The position numbers and the translations under genes were made by a program. Shown here piece after piece: positions 13,336 to 17,587 of a stretch of 17,587 nucleotides of DNA (positions are counted from its first letter, which is position 1; each line of letters starts with the position of its first letter). The notes under the pieces are model-generated. The model worked only from the letters and a program-made list of their open reading frames with translations. It was not told where the DNA came from and searched no databases. Source of the DNA: Prevotella sp. UBA3757 (GTDB lineage Bacteria > Bacteroidota > Bacteroidia > Bacteroidales > Bacteroidaceae); contig DFGF01000168.1 in the NCBI GenBank assembly GCA_002371715.1, positions 2,589 to 20,175 on the forward strand, in the 5' to 3' direction.

Positions 13336-14466
13336 TCAGCCTTCGCGATAGAAGTCGAAGGCTTCCTTGATTACCTCCTCTGTTGCATGCTGGTTGATGC
13401 GAATGTCGCCAATATTGCCCAGTAGGGTGAAATTGATGGTGTTGCCGACATTCTTTTTATCGTGGTGCATCAGTTCGATGAGGCGCGGATAGTCGTCGCA
13501 GCTGATGGCCATGCGTCCGTAGTGTTCCCGGATGAAGCTGACCGTCTGGCGCATCTTGTCGGTGGGGAAGCCCGTCTTGATGCAGCTCAGGTAGAGTTCG
13601 ACGATGAGCCCCCAGGCAACGGCATAGCCGTGGAGCACAGGCTTCCGCTCCAGGGCCAGCGACTCGAAGGCGTGGCCGGCGGTATGGCCCAGGTTGAGGG
13701 CTTTGCGGATGCCCTGTTCTGTCGGATCCTCCAGGACGATGCGCTGTTTGACGGCAACGCTGTCGGCAAGCATCGCGGAGAGGAGCTTTAGGGGGGAGGG
13801 GGCGGAGTTCTCGGAGTATTCTGAGTAATCGGAGCTCTCGGAGTATTCTGAGTACTCGGAGTTCTCCGAATTTCCCAGGCTTGCCAGGTCGAAGTTCAGC
13901 AGCTGTGCCCACATCTGCTCGTTGTTGATGAGGGCGTGCTTCAGCATTTCGGCATAGCCGGAGTAGATGTTCTCGCGGTCGAGCGTGCGGAGGAAGATGG
14001 TGTCGAGGATTACTGAGCGGGCATTGCTGAATACGCCTATCTCGTTCTTCAGTCCACCGTAGTTGAACCCCGTCTTGCCGCCCACGGAGGCATCGACCAT
14101 GGCGAGCAGCGTGGTGGGTATATTAATAAAAGGTATGCCGCGCTTGAAGGTGGAGGCCGCGAATCCGCCCAGGTCTGTCACCATGCCGCCGCCCAGATTG
14201 ATCATCAGCGAGTGGCGCGTGGCTCCGTACTCCTGTAGCTTGTCCCATACCCAGGTGACAGACTTCAGGTTCTTGTGGATGTCGCCGACCTCAATGGTAA
14301 ACCTGGTGATGCCCTTCAAACAATTGAAGGTCCGTATCTTCTCCCAGCAATAACGGCGCGTTAGTGTGTCGCAGAGCATGTACAAGTGGTCGTGCTCTAC
14401 CTCGTTGATGGCCTCGGTGAGGCGCTTTTCGAGGTTGTCGGATAGTATGATTTTCTGCTTTTCCAT
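13336..14466 (-). CDS. aroB: 3-dehydroquinate synthase
   Basis: This 376-residue enzyme catalyses the second step of the shikimate pathway, converting DAHP to 3-dehydroquinate with NAD and a divalent metal. NAD and substrate segments: NLGGGMVTDLGGFAASTFKR (90-109), then IPTTLLAMVDASVGGKTGFN (116-135). Metal ligands by family alignment are E173 (YAEMLKHAL), H261 (NLGHTAGHAFE) and H279 (LHGYAVAWG). All are present, so the enzyme should be active. Oddity: residues ~199-221 are a Ser/Glu/Tyr-rich repeat encoded by a 9-bp tandem array, absent from ordinary AroB, in a loop between the first metal ligand and the second half. The gene has its own promoter at 14477-14508, which puts the start codon about 7 nt from the transcription start. 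Confidence 0.95.
   Translation of the reverse strand: MEKQKIILSDNLEKRLTEAINEVEHDHLYMLCDTLTRRYCWEKIRTFNCLKGITRFTIEVGDIHKNLKSVTWVWDKLQEYGATRHSLMINLGGGMVTDLGGFAASTFKRGIPFINIPTTLLAMVDASVGGKTGFNYGGLKNEIGVFSNARSVILDTIFLRTLDRENIYSGYAEMLKHALINNEQMWAQLLNFDLASLGNSENSEYSEYSESSDYSEYSENSAPSPLKLLSAMLADSVAVKQRIVLEDPTEQGIRKALNLGHTAGHAFESLALERKPVLHGYAVAWGLIVELYLSCIKTGFPTDKMRQTVSFIREHYGRMAISCDDYPRLIELMHHDKKNVGNTINFTLLGNIGDIRINQHATEEVIKEAFDFYREG
13804..13875. repeat. 9-bp tandem repeat array inside aroB
   Basis: Eight nonamers with consensus GGAGTATTC on the plus strand, with a visible 27-bp higher-order period (units 1-3 and 4-6 nearly match). The frame is kept. On the coding strand the array encodes repeated Ser-Glu-(Tyr/Asn/Ser) triplets. 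Confidence 0.9.
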
Positions 14467-14476
14467 AATTTTGGTG

Positions 14477-14508
14477 CAAATTTACGATTATTTTTTAAAC
14501 TTTCCAAG
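14477..14508 (-). promoter_or_regulatory. promoter of aroB-nucleoside kinase
   Basis: On the minus strand, CTTG (14508-14505), 20 bp, then TAAATTTG (14484-14477). The -7 box is exact and the -33 has one mismatch. Predicted start near 14473, about 7 nt before the aroB ATG. No equally good box was seen for the divergent gene at 14555. Confidence 0.62.
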
Positions 14509-14554
14509 ACTTTCGCCGTCAAAAGACCAACAATCAATCAACATTCTGTAATTA

Positions 14555-17539
14555 ATGAAACGTTTTTTACTATTCTTCGTGGCAGTTCTCACTGCTCTGA
14601 CAAGTATGGCCCAGCTCCATATTACGGGCAAAGTAATCGAGAATGACTCTCAGGAACCCGTGGCACAGACAACTGTGAAGTTGCTGAAGACCGACAGCAC
14701 GCTGGCCGCCGGCGTGCTCACCAAGCTCGACGGCAGGTTTAGCGTCAAGGCTCCCAAGGCCGGTACGTACATTCTGCAGGTGACCTGCGTGGGTTTCAAG
14801 TCCTACACCAAGCGCGTCAGCGTCCAGGCCGCGAAAGATGTCCAGTTGGGCACCATCGCCCTTGAGCCCGACGCCATCATGCTGAAGGGTGCCGTCGTGA
14901 CGGGTCAGGCTGCCAAGGTGACCGTCAAGGCCGACACCTTTGTCTATAACGCTGCTGCCTTCCGTACGCCGGAGGGTTCTGTGGTGGAGGAGCTGGTGAA
15001 GCGACTGCCTGGCGCCGAGGTCAGCGACGACGGTACCATCAAGATTAACGGTAAGCAGGTGAAGAAAATCCTCGTCGACGGCAAGGAGTTCATGACGGGC
15101 GACACCAAGACGGCCATGAAGAATCTGCCGACAAACATCATCAACCGCATCAAGGCCTACGACCAGCAGAGCGACATGGCCCGCGTGTCGGGCATTCAGG
15201 ACGGCGAGGAGGAGACCGTGCTGGACTTCGGCATCAAGCCCGGTATGAACAAGGGCGTGATGGTGAATGCCGACGTGGCCGCCGGTACCGAGCACCGCTA
15301 TAGCGGCCGCGTGTTCGGCGGCGTCATGAAGGACGACCTGAAGGTGTTTCTCATGACCAATGCCAACAATACCAACGACATGGGATTCCCCGGTGGCGGT
15401 GGCGGTGGCCGTTGGGGCGGCGGTCGTCAGGGACTGAACGCGTCGAAGATGGCCGGTGTGAACATCAACTACGAAAAGACCAAGAAACTGAAGATAGACG
15501 GCAGCGTGCGCTGGAACCACAGTGACGGCGACACCTATTCGAAGTCGGCCAGCGAGACCTTCTTCAGCGGTACCACCTCGTCGTTCGGCAACAGTCTCAG
15601 CCAGAGCTACTCACGCTCGAACCAGTGGAACGGCCAGATGCGACTGGAGTGGCAGCCCGACTCGATGACCAACATCATGTTCCGTCCGAACTTCTCGTAC
15701 AGCAGCAACGACGGCGAGAGCCTGGGGTCGAGCGCCACGTTCGACAGTGACCCCTACCAGTATGCTAACGACCCCCTGCGCGAGGTCAACGAGATAGCCC
15801 AGAAATACGGCATCGTCAAGAACTACAGCTCGAACAACGGCGTCAGCTATAGCGACAACAAGTCGCTGCGCGGCATGCTGCAGTACAACCGCCGGCTGAA
15901 CAACAGCGGGCGCAACATCACCCTGCAGCTGAACGCCAACTGGGGCGAGGGCACCAGCAAGTCGATGTCGAACAACTACACGGAACTCTTCCAGGTGATG
16001 AACTATCTGGGAACGGGCGACTCCACCTACCAGACCAACCGCTACAGCCTGACCCCGCAGGACAGCTGGGGCTATTCGCTGCGCGCCAACTACAGCGAGC
16101 CCATTGCCCGCCAGGTCTACCTGCAGTTCGGCTACCGCTATCAGTACAGCTATACCAAGAGCGACCGCAAGACCTACAGCCTGACCGACGTCGACTACTC
16201 CGGCATCGTGCCTGCATACCGCAACTTTGATGCTTATCTCGGTATGCTGCGCAATCCGCTCGAAGACTATGAGGACCGGACGCTGAGCCGCTACTCCAAC
16301 TACAAGAACTACACCCATACGGCTGAGGTGATGCTGCGCGTGGTTCGTCCGTCGTACAACCTGAACGTCGGTTTCCAGGTGATTCCCCAGAAGTCGCACT
16401 TCGTGCAGGACTACACCACCCGCGTCAACGGCGAGACCGTGCGCCTGACAGCTGACACGACGCGTACCGTCACCAACTTCTCGCCAACGGTCGACTTCCG
16501 CTGGAAGCAGTCGCAGACCGGTCAGCTGCGCTTCACCTACCGCGCCAACACGTCGCAGCCCTCCATCAGCAACCTGCTTGACGTCTATGACGACAGCAAC
16601 CCGCTGCGCATCACCACGGGTAACCCCGGTCTGAAGCCGTCGTTTACCCAGAACGTCAACCTCTTCTACAACGACTACTTCCAGAAGCACCAGCGCGCCG
16701 TCATGGCCTTCGTGAACTTCTCGGCCACGAGCAACTCCATCTCCAACAAGACGACTTACAATTCTGCCACCGGCGGAACCATTACCCGTCCTGAGAACAT
16801 CAACGGCAACTGGAACGGCAACCTGGGCTTTATGTTCAACACCGCTATTGACTCGGCAGCCTTCTTCAACATCAACACGTACACTAATCTGGGCTATAAT
16901 CATAACGTGGGCTACGTGCAAGCCAGTTTGCAGGCTGACTCCGAGAAGAGCGTCACCAAGCAGCTCAGGCTGGGCGAGCGCATAGCCGGCAGCTACCGTA
17001 ACGAGTGGTTGGAGTTCGAACTGAACGGTTCGCTCAACTACGTCCACTCGCGCAGCGAACTGCAGCCCAACAACAACCTTGACACCTGGGAGTTCTCATA
17101 CGGCGGCATGGTGGGCGTGACGGCTCCCTGGGGCACGCAGCTCACGACGAACATGAACATGCAGAGCCGTCGCGGATTCAGCGACGCCTCGATGAACACC
17201 AACGAACTCATCTGGAATGCCCAGCTGTCGCAGTCGTTCCTGAAGGGCAACGCCCTGACCCTGTCGCTCCAGTTCTACGACATACTGAAAGAGCAGTCCA
17301 CCGTCAGCCGCGTCATCAATGCCATGCAGCGCAGCGATACGGAGTACAATGCCGTCACCAGCTATGCCATGTTGCACGTCATCTACCGTCTGAACCTCTT
17401 CGGAGGCAATGCCGGCTTCGGCGGCGGTCGTGGCGGCCGTGGCGGTCGTAACGGCGGTGGCTTTGGCGGCGGCAACCGTGGTGGCCGTGGCGGTTTTGGC
17501 GGCGGTGGCTTCGGCGGCGGGCGCCCCGGCCGGTTCTGA
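14555..17539 (+). CDS. outer-membrane beta-barrel protein (TonB-receptor-like, CarboxypepD_reg and OMP_b-brl_3 type)
   Basis: This 994-residue protein has a signal peptide (MKRFLLFFVAVLTALTSMA, cleaved before Q20). A carboxypeptidase-regulatory-like domain follows (about 22-105, ITGKVIENDSQEPVA to VGFKSYTKRV). Next is a plug-like domain (about 110-225) with the typical VVEELVKRLPGAEV (143-156) and ILVDGKEFMTGD (172-183), then a long barrel rich in aromatic and Asn/Ser/Thr strands. The last strand-like stretch is HVIYRLNLF (941-949). A Gly/Arg-rich tail (950-994, many GGRGG and GGGFGG) follows and ends in Phe. A second glycine-rich loop lies at 279-290. No SusD-like partner is in the window. 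The substrate is unknown; this type often works outside Sus systems. Confidence 0.88.
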   Translation: MKRFLLFFVAVLTALTSMAQLHITGKVIENDSQEPVAQTTVKLLKTDSTLAAGVLTKLDGRFSVKAPKAGTYILQVTCVGFKSYTKRVSVQAAKDVQLGTIALEPDAIMLKGAVVTGQAAKVTVKADTFVYNAAAFRTPEGSVVEELVKRLPGAEVSDDGTIKINGKQVKKILVDGKEFMTGDTKTAMKNLPTNIINRIKAYDQQSDMARVSGIQDGEEETVLDFGIKPGMNKGVMVNADVAAGTEHRYSGRVFGGVMKDDLKVFLMTNANNTNDMGFPGGGGGGRWGGGRQGLNASKMAGVNINYEKTKKLKIDGSVRWNHSDGDTYSKSASETFFSGTTSSFGNSLSQSYSRSNQWNGQMRLEWQPDSMTNIMFRPNFSYSSNDGESLGSSATFDSDPYQYANDPLREVNEIAQKYGIVKNYSSNNGVSYSDNKSLRGMLQYNRRLNNSGRNITLQLNANWGEGTSKSMSNNYTELFQVMNYLGTGDSTYQTNRYSLTPQDSWGYSLRANYSEPIARQVYLQFGYRYQYSYTKSDRKTYSLTDVDYSGIVPAYRNFDAYLGMLRNPLEDYEDRTLSRYSNYKNYTHTAEVMLRVVRPSYNLNVGFQVIPQKSHFVQDYTTRVNGETVRLTADTTRTVTNFSPTVDFRWKQSQTGQLRFTYRANTSQPSISNLLDVYDDSNPLRITTGNPGLKPSFTQNVNLFYNDYFQKHQRAVMAFVNFSATSNSISNKTTYNSATGGTITRPENINGNWNGNLGFMFNTAIDSAAFFNINTYTNLGYNHNVGYVQASLQADSEKSVTKQLRLGERIAGSYRNEWLEFELNGSLNYVHSRSELQPNNNLDTWEFSYGGMVGVTAPWGTQLTTNMNMQSRRGFSDASMNTNELIWNAQLSQSFLKGNALTLSLQFYDILKEQSTVSRVINAMQRSDTEYNAVTSYAMLHVIYRLNLFGGNAGFGGGRGGRGGRNGGGFGGGNRGGRGGFGGGGFGGGRPGRF
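17404..17530 (+). repeat. GGC-rich low-complexity repeat encoding the Gly/Arg tail
   Basis: Irregular repeats of GGCGGT, GGCCGT and GGCGGC at the 3' end of the outer-membrane protein gene. They encode the Gly-rich tail with interspersed Arg, Phe and Asn. The frame is kept. Confidence 0.75.
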
Positions 17540-17587
17540 ACAGCCCTCCCGGTAAATGTCAAGAAAAACGAGCCGTAATCTCATCGC

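Noticed and set aside
15611..17047. Long open frame (478 codons) on the minus strand, opposite the outer-membrane protein
   Set aside because: It is a low-complexity Val/Ala/Gly/His-rich shadow of a GC-rich gene; the plus-strand product has signal peptide, plug and barrel features.

Overview
The window looks like a chromosomal segment from a Bacteroidales bacterium, most likely Prevotella or a close relative. Three observations support this. At least four promoters match the Bacteroidota pattern TTTG-N20-TAnnTTTG. Shine-Dalgarno sequences are nearly absent. Several gene families are typical of the group: DUF3822 beside rsmD, a TGS-like/uridine-kinase fusion, an outer-membrane barrel with an N-terminal carboxypeptidase-regulatory domain, and glucokinase-like ROK proteins. 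No rRNA, tRNA, CRISPR array or complete insertion sequence was seen.

Positions 1-3850 are an accessory region, visibly more AT-rich than the rest at its left end. On the minus strand it carries an orphan 322-residue protein with an internal duplication, a coiled-coil protein that looks 5'-damaged, and an Abi_2 (AbiD/AbiF-like) HEPN protein. The abi gene has a strong promoter. Between promoter and start codon lies a GC-rich hairpin followed by six U residues, so the leader looks like a separate short RNA that ends just before the toxin-like gene. A ~100-bp direct repeat flanks abi. Between abi and rsmD lies about 670 bp of non-coding DNA with iteron-like 22-bp repeats, 11-bp repeats and inverted repeats, probably the scar of a mobile element.

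Positions 3851-7488 are housekeeping. A minus-strand operon encodes a possible 29-residue membrane peptide, DUF3822 and RsmD. A divergent plus-strand operon encodes a RecD-like helicase and a phosphopantetheinyl transferase. The two are driven by back-to-back promoters that place both first start codons almost at the transcription start.

Positions 7544-11561 hold a membrane-anchored zinc metallopeptidase and three consecutive ROK-family paralogues of identical length (326 aa). Two of the three have Asn at the position of the ROK catalytic Asp, and all have altered phosphate-binding motifs, which suggests sugar sensing rather than phosphorylation for at least two.

Positions 11600-14466 (minus) hold aroB followed by a Bacteroidota nucleoside kinase. 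At 14555-17539 (plus) is a large outer-membrane barrel protein with a glycine/arginine-rich tail.

A recurring oddity is short-period tandem repeats: a 7-bp array in the rsmD leader, a 7-bp array inside the helicase gene where copy-number change would shift frame, and a 9-bp array inside aroB.
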